NCBI GenBank assembly: GCA_963773745.1
Contig: CAVZCL010000005.1
Location: 2,046,001-2,110,000, forward strand
Direction: 5' to 3'
DNA from: UBA5069 sp963773745
GTDB taxonomy: Bacteria; Chloroflexota; Anaerolineae; Caldilineales; Caldilineaceae
Length of the DNA: 64,000 nucleotides
Shown here in pieces: positions 1 to 8,860 of this stretch (within the stretch, counting starts at the first letter, position 1; the number at the start of each line of letters is the position of its first letter). The position numbers were made by a program, and so were the translations under genes. The notes beneath the pieces are model-generated. The model was given only the letters and a program-made list of their open reading frames with translations. It ran no database searches and had not been told where the DNA came from.

Positions 1-1240
1 TGCGCTGGCGCAGCGCCTCATCCAGCCTCGCACTCAGCAGGTCAATCCCTTCGCCCGTGCGTGCGCTCAGCAGAACGGCATTGGGATATTCAGCCGCTGC
101 GTCGGCCAGCCGCTGCTGCAATTCTTCGTTGTCGCGGTCGATGTTGTCAATCTTGTTGAGCGCGGTGACAACGGGCTTGTCGCCCGCACCAATCTGCTCA
201 AGGACCTCCTCAACCGCGGCAATCTGCTCCTCCATGTTGGCGTGGGAGATGTCGACCACATGCACCAGAATGTCAGCCTCGGTCACCTCCTCGAGCGTGG
301 CCCGGAAGGCGGCCACGAGCATGGTGGGAAGCTTCTGGATGAAGCCGACTGTGTCGGTAAAGAGCGCCGGTTGTCCGCTGGGCAGGGTAACGCGGCGCGT
401 CGTCGGGTCCAGCGTAGCAAAGAGGCGGTCCTCGGCGCGCACGTTCGCCCCGCTGAGTGCGTTGAGCAGGGTGGATTTGCCGGCATTCGTGTAGCCAACG
501 ATAGCGACGACAGGGGTTTCGCTCTTGCGCCGCTGCTCGCGGTGCTGCCGCCGTTGCTTTTGGATGTCGACAAGCTCGCGCTTGAGAAAGGCAATGCGTC
601 GGTCGATTTCGCGTCGGTCCACTTCAAGCTGCGTTTCGCCCGGTCCACGCACGCCGACGCCGCCACTCGCGCCGCCGGCGCGACCGCCGGCTTGACGCGC
701 AAGGTGGGTCCACGCGTTGGTCAATCGAGGTAAGCGATATTCATATTGCGCGAGTTCGACCTGCACCGCGCCCTCGCGCGTGCGCGCATGGCTGGCGAAG
801 ATGTCAAGAATGAGCGCGGTGCGGTCAATGACCTTGATCTCCTCGCCCATAATCTCTTCAAGCTCGCGCTGCTGGCGCGGCGAAAGTTCGTCATCGAGGA
901 TGATGGCGTTCGCACCCAGTTCAATGACAAGCGTCTTCAGCTCCTCCACCTTGCCCGAGCCGAGCAACGTGGCAGGGTGAGGCGAATCCAGCTTCTGCGT
1001 CAGTGTGCCGACGACGACCATGCCGGCGGTATCGGCAAGCAATTCGAGTTCGTCCAGGGAATCGGTCAGAGGGAGCAGGCCCGGGTGGTCACGCACTTCC
1101 ACGCCCACGAGTACGGCGCTCTCGGGCATGGCCGCGGTTGTGAAGTAGCCGTCGCTGTCGCGCTTGAGTGGGCGTTCGCGTTCCAACTCTTCGCCGGAAT
1201 CTGCAGGTGCGCGTGAGCGGAAGGAATCAGGGTTGGTCAT
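1..1240 (-). CDS. hflX: GTPase HflX, 3' end cut by window edge
   Basis: Ribosome-associated GTPase that splits or rescues stalled ribosomes. About 413 codons are visible from the ATG at 1240, which has a GGAGG a few bases upstream; the C-terminus lies beyond position 1. Seen: the N-terminal HflX domain with LLGSGK (about residue 92), the linker motif GPGETQLE (about 199), a predicted coiled helix rich in Arg/Gln, then a G domain with P-loop GYTNAGKST (249-257), DTVGF switch and NKID specificity motif. Order and motifs are those of the HflX family. It is the last gene of the leftward group with the RuvC-like gene upstream. Identification is firm; only the C-terminal tail is unseen. Confidence 0.95.
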   Translation of the reverse strand, partial: MTNPDSFRSRAPADSGEELERERPLKRDSDGYFTTAAMPESAVLVGVEVRDHPGLLPLTDSLDELELLADTAGMVVVGTLTQKLDSPHPATLLGSGKVEELKTLVIELGANAIILDDELSPRQQRELEEIMGEEIKVIDRTALILDIFASHARTREGAVQVELAQYEYRLPRLTNAWTHLARQAGGRAGGASGGVGVRGPGETQLEVDRREIDRRIAFLKRELVDIQKQRRQHREQRRKSETPVVAIVGYTNAGKSTLLNALSGANVRAEDRLFATLDPTTRRVTLPSGQPALFTDTVGFIQKLPTMLVAAFRATLEEVTEADILVHVVDISHANMEEQIAAVEEVLEQIGAGDKPVVTALNKIDNIDRDNEELQQRLADAAAEYPNAVLLSARTGEGIDLLSARLDEALRQR

Positions 1241-1318
1241 GGACCTCCAATGCAAGTTCAAGGGTTCAAAAGTTCAAGAGTCTACGGGTTTGCGCATGCA
1301 CGGGTTGTGGCGCATTCG

Positions 1319-1801
1319 CTAGCTGCGGCGCAAAGGTTCAGGCAGGCTCTCCAGCCAGCCGATCTGGAGCAGCCCCCAGAGGCCAACCAGAATTGCTTCG
1401 GCCATGTCATCGCGCATCGTCTTCGGGGGTTTCAGTCCGGACCAGAGGTAGACGTTGCGGGCCAGCCGGTCGGCGTGTTGCTTGGCCATGGGCCCGTTGC
1501 GTCGCTCGCGATCAAAGAGGATGACCGGCCGCCACGTTTCGGCGCTCACCTGCAGGGGCGAGATGCCCCGTTTTTCCGCCGTGCGCCGCCAGATGTCGGC
1601 CAGTTCGCCGCCTCCCTCAAAGACAAGATGCGTGACGTCGGGGGCCAGCCGCAGGAGGGCAGGCGCTGCGTCGCGCAGCCGCGCCGCCGAAGCTACGTGG
1701 TTGGAACGCGCCCACTGCAACCGAGCATCGGGGCCATAGAGGGCGAGGCCGGTGTGCAGCCCCACGTCCACCGCCAGGAGTGCTGCCATGCGCGCAATCA
1801 T
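1319..1801 (-). CDS. RuvC/RNase H-fold small protein
   Basis: A 160-residue protein with the layout of a RuvC-like RNase H-fold nuclease: an N-terminal strand with Asp (AVDVGLHTGLAL, about residue 10), a central VFEGG with Glu (about 61) and a C-terminal helix RDDMAEAILVGLW carrying paired Asp (about 130), matching the spacing of RuvC acidic residues. It is shorter than Holliday-junction RuvC and lacks flanking ruvAB, so it may be a RuvC-related or phage-type nuclease, or a non-catalytic relative. It lies upstream of hflX on the same strand. Alternative ATG at about 1789 (second Met) is possible. Confidence 0.6.
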   Translation of the reverse strand: MIARMAALLAVDVGLHTGLALYGPDARLQWARSNHVASAARLRDAAPALLRLAPDVTHLVFEGGGELADIWRRTAEKRGISPLQVSAETWRPVILFDRERRNGPMAKQHADRLARNVYLWSGLKPPKTMRDDMAEAILVGLWGLLQIGWLESLPEPLRRS

Positions 1802-1897
1802 ACCACGAGAAGCACGGAGGGGCGAAGATGCACACGAGCATCTTCATCCCGCCGCTGTCAAGCAGCATGTGCAGCCCCTCTGCGCCTGCGAGGTGTC

Positions 1898-2115
1898 TCA
1901 AGATTCAGAATGAGATGTGGTAGGCGCCAACGGCAACCTCACCCCCGGCCCCTCTCCAGAACATTGGAGAGGGGAGCAAAACAAGCGTCACGCCGGATTA
2001 TCGTGACACATACTCCGGCGTGACGACTGTTTTGCTCCCCTCTCCAAATTTTCTGGAGAGGGGCCGGGGGTGAGGTTGCCGTTGGCGCCTACCACATCTC
2101 ATTCTGAATCTTGAG
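1898..2115. repeat. Long palindromic repeat, family A copy 1
   Basis: A 218-bp inverted repeat: the outer arm starting CTCAAGATTCAG is answered by CTGAATCTTGAG at the far end, and inside it come a CCTCACCCCCGGCCCCTCTCC block and a core with CGTCACGCCGG facing CCGGCGTGACG. Weak symmetry continues outward to about 1837 and 2175. A second copy lies at 38643-38874. Open frames inside it are by-products of the symmetry. It fills most of the 456-bp gap before the toxin-like gene. Confidence 0.9.
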
Positions 2116-2141
2116 TAGCCCGATGCGCCTGCAAATGGCGC

Positions 2142-2169
2142 TTGACAGCAGCGGGGTGAGAAGGATACT
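2142..2169 (+). promoter_or_regulatory. Candidate sigma70 promoter for the toxin-like gene
   Basis: TTGACA at 2142-2147 and GATACT at 2164-2169 with a 16-base spacer, about 90 bases before the ATG at 2258. It sits at the edge of palindrome A. Confidence 0.45.
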
Positions 2170-2257
2170 CTTGGTCATTCAAGTTCTTCCACGATCGATA
2201 CCCGCATCTCTTGGCCGAATGAGCCGCTTTGCTTTCACCTCAGTATCGAGGAGCACC

Positions 2258-4702
2258 ATGCAGCATGAGTCGCAGCAGGCCAGTGAGAGGAAGACGCCGC
2301 AGATCAAGCCAACGTCCAGCGTCGAGGTGCGCGGGCCCGAGGTGACTGGGGCGCTTACCGACAGCGCTACGGGGGAATACCTGCAGCGCACTATCGGCAA
2401 CCGCGCACTGGGCGCGCTGGCCGGTGATGACGCGTCGCAATCGCCCAGTGTCCAGCGCGCCGCAATTCAGGCCATTGTGCAGCGCCATCCCATTGTCAAC
2501 GGCGTGCACACGGCGCACAAGGGCAAGGACAAGAAGCACTCTGATTCCGAAGAGAATGCAGCGCTGAAGACTGCACAAGAGACGTGGGAAGGCATTCAGG
2601 CCAGCGTGCAGAACGACGTGCTGCCCGGCACATCGAACGCGACAAGTGCGCTCCTGCCCGCCGTGCTGGTTGCCTACAACACAATCAAGCTGCAGTTTGA
2701 CATCTCCGAGGCCTCTGCCAGCAAGCGCCACATTAACGCGATTCGCCAGCTCTTCCAGAAGATCGAAGGGCGCAAGGGCACAATTGAAATGCGCGTGGGC
2801 CAGCTAAAGAGCGCCGAGGATCGCGAGGCCGCGTCACGGATTGCAAGCAGCGTACCCAACCTGCTCAGCCGCGTTGAGGCGACGACCCGTTCAGGAGCTC
2901 AGTGCGCCAAACGGGCGGTGGGTGCGCTCTCGTCGGCCGCCGCAAGCAAGGAGCTTCAGACGGCGACACGCGACCTTGTCGTGGCCGAAGAGCAGATCAA
3001 GCGCATCGACGCGGCGCTGCTCAGCGTCGCCAACTATGGTGACATGGTTGCCAACGTACAAGTGCACAAGAGCGCTGCCGACGCGGCGATGCTCAGCTTG
3101 CGCGCATCGGTGCAGGCGATTCAGGGAATTTTCAACGCGCTGAAGCGGGTGGATGAAGCTCAGGAAGCGCTTGATGATACGCGTGAAGACGCTGCCCAGT
3201 TGGATGCCGCCGAAGAGGTTGTGCGCCAGATCGAGGAGCAGCTTGTCATCGAGCTTGAGCTTTCGCGCAACTTCTTCGCTGATCTGGCTGAGGTTGCCAA
3301 GCGCACCCAATTCTCAAATGGCGCCTCCGAGCAGGACTTGCGCGCAGAGCGTGACGCAGTTGTGCAGACGGTGCGCGACAGCCTCGCCGAGGCGCGCCAA
3401 ACCCTGCAGGCCGTGCGAGATGCAGTCGCACGCGTCCCGGGCGAAGAGGAGGATCTCAGGCAGGCGAAGCTGGGCGCCACCGCAGCAACGGCGGGCGTTG
3501 TCACCGCCGCCGACACGGAGATCACGCGCATTGATGATCAGCAGGCGCTGCGCGAACTTGCCGGTGGCGAAGGGGAGCTCACCGCGCTCAAGGTTGATTT
3601 TGCAAACGGTGCTAAGCTTCTCGGGCTGCTCGAGGCCCTCGGTGTCAGCCGCCTGCAGAACTGGCAAAAGGCGCCCACAATCGGGCCCGCAAAGGCAACT
3701 GCACTCTACGATGCGCTGGGCAAGGATAAACTCAAGACTTTTGTGTTTGACGTTGGATCGGGTTGGTGCGATACCCTGATTGGCACAATGAGCATCCCCG
3801 ACATCGTCGAACTGGCCGATGATACCAAGTTGGGCAGCAAGAAGCTGGGCGATTTGATTGGTCGCTTCGGCTTCACGGATGTCTTAAAGCTCATCACGGG
3901 CATAACGCTGGCCAAGGTCAAGACGCTGATCGAGCAGTTCAGCAAGGCGGAGCTTACCAAGAGCAAGCTCTCTGTGGATCAGCTGATCGACCTGCACACC
4001 ACATTCACGGCAGTCAAGCTCAAGCACTGGTTCACAACCTTTGGCGACGAGTCGATTCTGGATTTCCTGACGAAGTACACGGCGGCAACGCTTGACGTAT
4101 TCATTACCGCTGTGGGCGAGCCGCGCTTTGAGGTGCTGGTGCGCGACAAGAAGCTCAAGGCCAACGCGCTGCATCACTACGGTGCGGTATTCTTGAAGGA
4201 CTTCGCAGGGGCCACCGCTGCGGCCATGCACCACCTCAACACCGCAACGGTCATCTACAACACGGATGGCAAGGGCAATCGTATTTCGGGCGGCCACGAT
4301 CCGGCTGCTTTCAATGCCGCGCTCAACCGCGTGATCACGCCGGCGGTTCCGCCGGTGATGAATGGGCCGAACGTTGTGCAGGCGGGCCGCCCGCCCGTGC
4401 TCGCTGGCCGATCCTTCAATTCGGTGGCGGTTGGAACAGAGTGCACCAAGGTCAATTACGAACTGCACAACTTTAACGGCACCGTCATGCCGGGCGGCGG
4501 CGAGAAGACGCTCATTACCGCGCTGGCTGGGCAGCAGGCCGTCTGGCAGAACCGCGGCAACGAGGCGATCTGGAGCTCAATCCGCGCGCTGAACTGCGAC
4601 ACGACCACCCGCAAATGGAACGGTTCCTCTGTGAGCGGTTTCGCGCTCAAGGGCTACCTGGCCATGGACAAGAAGTCGGTGGCAACCTTCTACCCAGCTT
4701 GA
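2258..4702 (+). CDS. Large polymorphic-toxin-like protein with GNRA/VQR N-terminal motif
   Basis: 814 residues from ATG 2258, preceded by GAGGAG; an in-frame TTG at 2111 would add 49 residues read from the palindrome and is rejected. Seen: no signal peptide; LQRTIGNRAL at 42-51 followed by two VQR tripeptides (65-76), a signature familiar from DUF4157-type proteins associated with extracellular contractile injection systems (eCIS); about 350 residues of charged coiled coil; then a leucine-rich helical repeat region (about 490-650); then a C-terminal module with GGH at 678-680 and a final T-x-Y-P at 810-813, a layout resembling small BECR/EndoU-type RNase toxins. Function as an injected or released effector is inference; no eCIS structural genes are present here. 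The small gene just downstream could be its immunity partner. Confidence 0.6.
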   Translation: MQHESQQASERKTPQIKPTSSVEVRGPEVTGALTDSATGEYLQRTIGNRALGALAGDDASQSPSVQRAAIQAIVQRHPIVNGVHTAHKGKDKKHSDSEENAALKTAQETWEGIQASVQNDVLPGTSNATSALLPAVLVAYNTIKLQFDISEASASKRHINAIRQLFQKIEGRKGTIEMRVGQLKSAEDREAASRIASSVPNLLSRVEATTRSGAQCAKRAVGALSSAAASKELQTATRDLVVAEEQIKRIDAALLSVANYGDMVANVQVHKSAADAAMLSLRASVQAIQGIFNALKRVDEAQEALDDTREDAAQLDAAEEVVRQIEEQLVIELELSRNFFADLAEVAKRTQFSNGASEQDLRAERDAVVQTVRDSLAEARQTLQAVRDAVARVPGEEEDLRQAKLGATAATAGVVTAADTEITRIDDQQALRELAGGEGELTALKVDFANGAKLLGLLEALGVSRLQNWQKAPTIGPAKATALYDALGKDKLKTFVFDVGSGWCDTLIGTMSIPDIVELADDTKLGSKKLGDLIGRFGFTDVLKLITGITLAKVKTLIEQFSKAELTKSKLSVDQLIDLHTTFTAVKLKHWFTTFGDESILDFLTKYTAATLDVFITAVGEPRFEVLVRDKKLKANALHHYGAVFLKDFAGATAAAMHHLNTATVIYNTDGKGNRISGGHDPAAFNAALNRVITPAVPPVMNGPNVVQAGRPPVLAGRSFNSVAVGTECTKVNYELHNFNGTVMPGGGEKTLITALAGQQAVWQNRGNEAIWSSIRALNCDTTTRKWNGSSVSGFALKGYLAMDKKSVATFYPA

Positions 4703-4745
4703 TTCATGACCGAGAAATTCTTGCGAGAGCCTTTAGAGAGCTGCC

Positions 4746-5221
4746 ATGAACCGAGTTATCTTGGCAATCGAAATTGCCGATGCCATCCACTTTGAGTGGA
4801 CCGGCGGCGTCCACGGCGCGCTTCTTCGTGCTGTGCTGCCGGATGACTTTGACGAGGCCGACGAGACGGTGCGCGCCGTCCTACCCGCCTTCCTGAGCGT
4901 GGGCAGTTGGGGCGAGATCACGAGTCTGACCGCGCGCCATCGAGGGACATTACTCCTACGGCACCGACGATCGCGGCATCATCTTTCACAATCCGCCCAA
5001 CGTAGGCGACGCTCGCTTTGTTGGCTTTGCCATCGAGGATGGTACAGACAACGAGCTGCTGCTGGGCGAGGCGGCGTTCATCGCGCTCTGTCGCGCGCTG
5101 GCTGGGCGCGCTGCGCGACGGCGCACTGGAGAACGGCGACCCGGCAACCCATGCCGATTGGTGGCCGGCGTGGGCAGCGAGCGTGGCAGCAATCGAGGCG
5201 GATTGCAGCGCAGAGTCCTGA
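4746..5221 (+). pseudogene. Frame-broken small acidic protein, possible immunity gene
   Basis: Starts 43 bases after the toxin-like gene. Reading frame one gives MNRVILAIEIADAIHFEW to about 4935, a second frame continues with GHYSYGTDDRGIIFHNPP to about 5090, and a third ends with HADWWPAWAASVAAIEADCSAES at 5221. Joined, this is a plausible acidic protein of about 157 residues interrupted by two frame changes. I recognise no family. Position directly behind a toxin-like gene and its acidic character suggest an immunity or chaperone role, which is inference. Either the gene is dead or the sequence carries indel errors. Confidence 0.5.
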
Positions 5222-5248
5222 GCGGCGGCACGCGCAGAGCAAACCAAG

Positions 5249-5280
5249 GCCTCGCTTCCCACAGCGGAAGCGGGGCTTTA
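5249..5280 (+). terminator. Hairpin terminator after broken gene
   Basis: An 11-bp stem (5249-5259 with 5266-5276, one G-T pair) with loop CACAGC and a short TTTA tail. It closes the toxin-like pair before the kbl promoter. Confidence 0.65.
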
Positions 5281-5282
5281 CA

Positions 5283-5310
5283 TTGGTGAGCGGCGCACCC
5301 CGTGTATAAT
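5283..5310 (+). promoter_or_regulatory. Candidate promoter for kbl
   Basis: A perfect TATAAT lies at 5305-5310; a weak -35 TTGGTG is at 5283-5288, spacer 16. The kbl ATG is 48 bases further on. Confidence 0.55.
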
Positions 5311-5357
5311 GGCGTCAAGCAAAAGGTCCACCACCACGCAGCCGCACGGAGGCGCAC

Positions 5358-6542
5358 ATGGAAAACCAGGCTTTGGTCGAGATTGGCCAGGAGCTCACGC
5401 GCTTGCGCGCCGAGGGGCTCTACAATCAGATCCGCACCATCGATTCGCCCATGGGCGCGCATGTGCGCATTGACGGACGCGACCTGCTCAACTTCTGCGC
5501 CAACAACTATTTGGGGCTGGCCAACCACCCGCGCATCCGCGCAGCAGCCATGCGTGGCATTGAGGAGTATGGCGTGGGGCCAGGGGCCGTGCGCTCGATT
5601 GCGGGCACGACCACGCTCCACGTGCAGCTTGAGGAGCGGCTGGCGGCCTTCAAAAATGCCGAGGCGTGCGTTACCTTCCAGAGCGGCTTCACGGCCAACC
5701 TTGCCACCATTCCGGCGCTTGTGGGGCCGGCTGACGTCATCTTCTCCGACGAGCTGAATCACGCCTCAATCATCGACGGCTGCCGCCTCAGCCGCGCCAC
5801 TGTCGTGCGCTACAAGCACAATGACGTTGCCGATCTCGAGCGGGTGATCGGCGAGACCGCCACCGACGGGCGGCGGCTCATCATCACCGACGGCGTCTTC
5901 AGCATGGATGGCGATGTTGCTCCGCTCGACCGCATTGCCGACGTCGCCGAGGCGCACGGCATCCTGCTCATGGTGGACGACGCCCACGGCGAAGGGGTGC
6001 TGGGGCGGGGCGGGCGCGGCATTGTGGATCACTTTGGGTTGCACGGGCGCGTCCATGTGGAGGTGGGCACGCTAAGCAAGGCCTTTGGCGTAGTGGGAGG
6101 TCTGGTGGCGGGCAGCAGCGTGATTGTGGAATGGCTGCGCCAGCGTGGCCGCCCCTTCCTCTTTTCCAGCGCAATGACGGCCCCAGATGCCGCCGCCTGC
6201 CTCGAGGCCGTGCAGATGCTCGAGGAGTCGACTGAACTGGTGGAGCGCCTTTGGACGAATGCGGAGACTGTGCGCGCCGCCCTGCAGGAGATGGGCTTTG
6301 ACACAGGCCACTCAACGACGCCGATTGTGCCCGTCATGCTGGGCGAAGCCGCACTGGCGCAGGCATTCAGCCGCCGCCTCTTCGAGGAAGGGCTCTTTGC
6401 CATGGCCATTGGCTACCCCACCGTGCCGCTGGGAAAAGCGCGCGTGCGCGTCATGAACTCGGCCGCCCACAGCGGTGAGGACCTGGAGCGCGCGCTGGAT
6501 GTCTTTGCGCGCGTCGGGCGCGAGTTGAATGTAACAAGATAA
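5358..6542 (+). CDS. kbl: Glycine C-acetyltransferase (2-amino-3-ketobutyrate CoA ligase)
   Basis: 394-residue PLP enzyme of the alpha-oxoamine synthase family. It cleaves 2-amino-3-ketobutyrate with CoA to glycine and acetyl-CoA. Seen: NNYLGLANHP (about 49), SGFTANLA (109), the DDAHGEG cofactor loop (207) and the Schiff-base lysine K241 in LSKAFG; length is that of the family. The start ATG has GGAGG upstream. The family also contains 8-amino-7-oxononanoate synthase (BioF), but the adjacent threonine dehydrogenase fixes the assignment as Kbl. Together the two genes form the threonine-to-glycine route. Confidence 0.92.
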   Translation: MENQALVEIGQELTRLRAEGLYNQIRTIDSPMGAHVRIDGRDLLNFCANNYLGLANHPRIRAAAMRGIEEYGVGPGAVRSIAGTTTLHVQLEERLAAFKNAEACVTFQSGFTANLATIPALVGPADVIFSDELNHASIIDGCRLSRATVVRYKHNDVADLERVIGETATDGRRLIITDGVFSMDGDVAPLDRIADVAEAHGILLMVDDAHGEGVLGRGGRGIVDHFGLHGRVHVEVGTLSKAFGVVGGLVAGSSVIVEWLRQRGRPFLFSSAMTAPDAAACLEAVQMLEESTELVERLWTNAETVRAALQEMGFDTGHSTTPIVPVMLGEAALAQAFSRRLFEEGLFAMAIGYPTVPLGKARVRVMNSAAHSGEDLERALDVFARVGRELNVTR

Positions 6543-6695
6543 GGTGAGTGCATTGGGTCGCACTCGAGTAAATCGCAGGCATCTGCAATCGACTCGCGTG
6601 CAACTCGCAATTCATCAATCATCAGTCATCAATTATCGCTAATCGATGTGCAATTACCTCTTTCCAGTCAATTCCATCCGCTGCGAGAACTCTCA

Positions 6696-7742
6696 ATGGC
6701 CCTCTCATCCTCAATGCGCAAACGCGCAATATTGATCACCGGCGCATCGGGCGAGGTGGGCCACGCGCTCATCAAGCGTCTTGCAGCCGACGGCAGCGCC
6801 CGTCTTGTCACCGTCGACATCCGCCCGCTGCCCGAGGAGATCCGCCCGCTCGTCACCCATTTCGAGGGCGACCTGCTCAACACGCGCCTGCTCGCGCGCC
6901 TGGTAACGGAGTACGAAATCGAGGTCATCTACCACCTGGCGGCGCTGCTTTCCACACGTGCCGAAATTGCGCCCGAGGCGGCGCACCAGGTCAACGTGGA
7001 GGGCACCCTCGGGCTGCTCATGCTCGCCGCCGACCAGACGCAGTGGAGCGATCGGCCCGTCCAGTTCATCTTCCCCAGCTCGATAGCGGTTTACGGCATG
7101 CCCGACAAGGAGACCAAGCTCCACTTTCAGCGCGTGCGCGAATTTGAGTGGAACCAGCCGCGCACCATGTATGGCTGCAACAAACTCTATTGCGAAATGC
7201 TGGGCGGCTACTTTGCGCGCTACTACAGGCAGCTGGCAGCGGGCGAGGTGCCCACAATCGACTTCCGCTGCGTGCGCTTTCCCGGCCTCATCAGCGCCGA
7301 CACGCTGCCCTCGGGCGGGACGAGCGACTACGCACCGGAGATGATCCACGCCGCTGCGCGCGGCGAACCCTACGCCTGCTTCGTGCGCGAGGATGTGCGT
7401 ATTCCCTTCCTGGCCATGCCCGACGCCGTGCGCGCCATTCTCATGCTCAGCCAGGCCCCGCGCGAGGCGCTGACGCGCACAATCTACAATGTCACGAGCT
7501 TCAGTCTCTCGGCGCGTCAGATTCGCGAACGCGTGGTGAATGCTTTCCCGGGCGCCGAGATTACCTTCGAGCCAGACCTCAAGCGCGAGGCGATTGTTGA
7601 CTCGTGGCCCGCCGACGTGGACGACAGCGCCGCGCGGCTGGACTGGGGCTGGTCGCCCGCGTATGAGGTGGATCGCGCCTTCGACGAGTACCTGCTGCCC
7701 GCCATTCGCCAGCACTACCACCGCGCCGACCGGCAGCCATGA
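6696..7742 (+). CDS. tdh: SDR-type L-threonine 3-dehydrogenase
   Basis: About 348 residues of extended short-chain dehydrogenase. The Rossmann motif ILITGASGEVGHAL follows closely after the start; SSIAVYG and the YxxxK pair in MYGCNKLYCEM give the catalytic Ser, Tyr and Lys; RFPGLISADTLPSGGTSDYA is the substrate-side signature of NAD-dependent SDR threonine dehydrogenases. It oxidises L-threonine to 2-amino-3-ketobutyrate, the substrate of Kbl upstream. Start choice is uncertain: ATG 6696, ATG 6714, or GTG 6648; the Rossmann position favours the first two. The 150 bases between kbl and tdh hold low-complexity ATCATCA repeats only. Confidence 0.88.
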   Translation: MALSSSMRKRAILITGASGEVGHALIKRLAADGSARLVTVDIRPLPEEIRPLVTHFEGDLLNTRLLARLVTEYEIEVIYHLAALLSTRAEIAPEAAHQVNVEGTLGLLMLAADQTQWSDRPVQFIFPSSIAVYGMPDKETKLHFQRVREFEWNQPRTMYGCNKLYCEMLGGYFARYYRQLAAGEVPTIDFRCVRFPGLISADTLPSGGTSDYAPEMIHAAARGEPYACFVREDVRIPFLAMPDAVRAILMLSQAPREALTRTIYNVTSFSLSARQIRERVVNAFPGAEITFEPDLKREAIVDSWPADVDDSAARLDWGWSPAYEVDRAFDEYLLPAIRQHYHRADRQP

Positions 7743-8666
7743 CGCAGGAAACGCCAAGCACAATGGACTATGAGTTGCCGCCGCTGGAGATCTGCCTTGA
7801 GGATGAGCCACCCGCGCGTGACCTGCAAAGCATCCTCAGCGGCCTCCTCTCCTACAACCGCCCACTTGAGCCGGAGAGCCGCCACACACCCTTCGCTGTC
7901 TTCGTCACGCGATGCAGAGGGTAACAGACGCGGCGGGCTCGCGGGGGCGTTCTACTTCAACGCTTGTTTTATCGAATACTTTTGGGTGGACGCGCCTTTG
8001 CGCAGGCGCGGCGTAGGCAGCGCCCTACTCGCCGCCGCCGAGCGTGCCGCCGCTGAGGATGGGCGCGACCTTGTGCACGTTGAGTGCATGAGCTTCCAGT
8101 CCCCCGCATTGTTCGTTGCGCATGGCTACAACGAGTATGCGCGCCTTAACGGCTACGGCGGCGGCGCCGAACGCGTGCATCTGTGGCGTACGCTGGATGC
8201 ATCCAGTGCCTCGCGGGCCTCAGTCGACGGCGCTCCGGCGGCGCTGGGCCTGCATCTTGAGGTCACAACAGCGCCCGCAAGTGAAGACCTCGCAACGGTG
8301 CGCTCCGGGCTCTCTTCCTGGAATGAGCAGGTCTACCGGCCAGCCATTCCGCAGCCGCTCAATGTGCTGCTGCGCGGCCCGGGGGGCCAGGTGTGGGGCG
8401 GGCTCACAGCCGCAACCTGCTGGAATGGCTGCTTTGTCGACCTCTTCTGGGTCGATACGGGGCTGCGCCACAGGGGCTTTGGCAGCGCCATTTTGCACGC
8501 CGCCGAAAAGGAAGCCCAGCGGCGCGGCTGCGACTTTGTGCATCTGGACACCTTCAACTTTCAGGCGCGGGGCTTCTACGAGAAGCTGGGCTACAGTGTA
8601 TACGGTACGTTGCGCGGCTTTGCCGAGGGTGCCGAGCGCTACCATTTGGTAAAGCGGTTGGCGTAG
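7739..8666 (+). CDS. Tandem GNAT acetyltransferase, one frameshift
   Basis: Overlaps the tdh stop by four bases. The frame from ATG 7739 runs to about 7910, where one missing base near TCACGCGATG moves the reading to the frame that ends at 8666; joined product about 308 residues. It holds two GNAT domains that resemble each other: FWVDAPLRRRGVGSALL with FVAHGYNEYARL, and FWVDTGLRHRGFGSAIL with FYEKLGYSVYGTL, so each has the acetyl-CoA loop R-x-x-G-x-G. Substrate unknown. The duplication looks internal. The frame break is probably a sequence error since both halves remain well conserved. Confidence 0.75.
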
Positions 8667-8672
8667 TCGCAG

Positions 8673-8798
8673 GGGCTGCCGGCACGCCGTGGTTTTGCGT
8701 AGCGGCTGCTTTAGCTGCCGTTCTCAAGGGCGCGACGCGATTGGTGGGTACGGCAGCTGAAGCAGCCGCTACGCAAAACCACGGCGTGCCGGCAGCCC
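8673..8798. repeat. Palindromic repeat, family B
   Basis: Two 48-bp arms (8673-8720 and 8751-8798) are complementary with a single G-T type mismatch, around a 30-base spacer. The arms contain TGCGTAGCGGCTGCTT and its complement. It fills the gap between the GNAT gene and the exporter gene. Degenerate pieces of the same motif flank the region 11687-11845. Confidence 0.85.
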
Positions 8799-8860
8799 TT
8801 GCTGCGCATGTCGCGAACGCGCAGACACAGTCATCACCTCCCAAAACCAACGGACCTCTC

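Noticed and set aside
2111..2257. TTG start that lengthens the toxin-like protein by 49 residues
   Set aside because: The extension reads through the end of palindrome A; ATG 2258 has GAGGAG at good distance.
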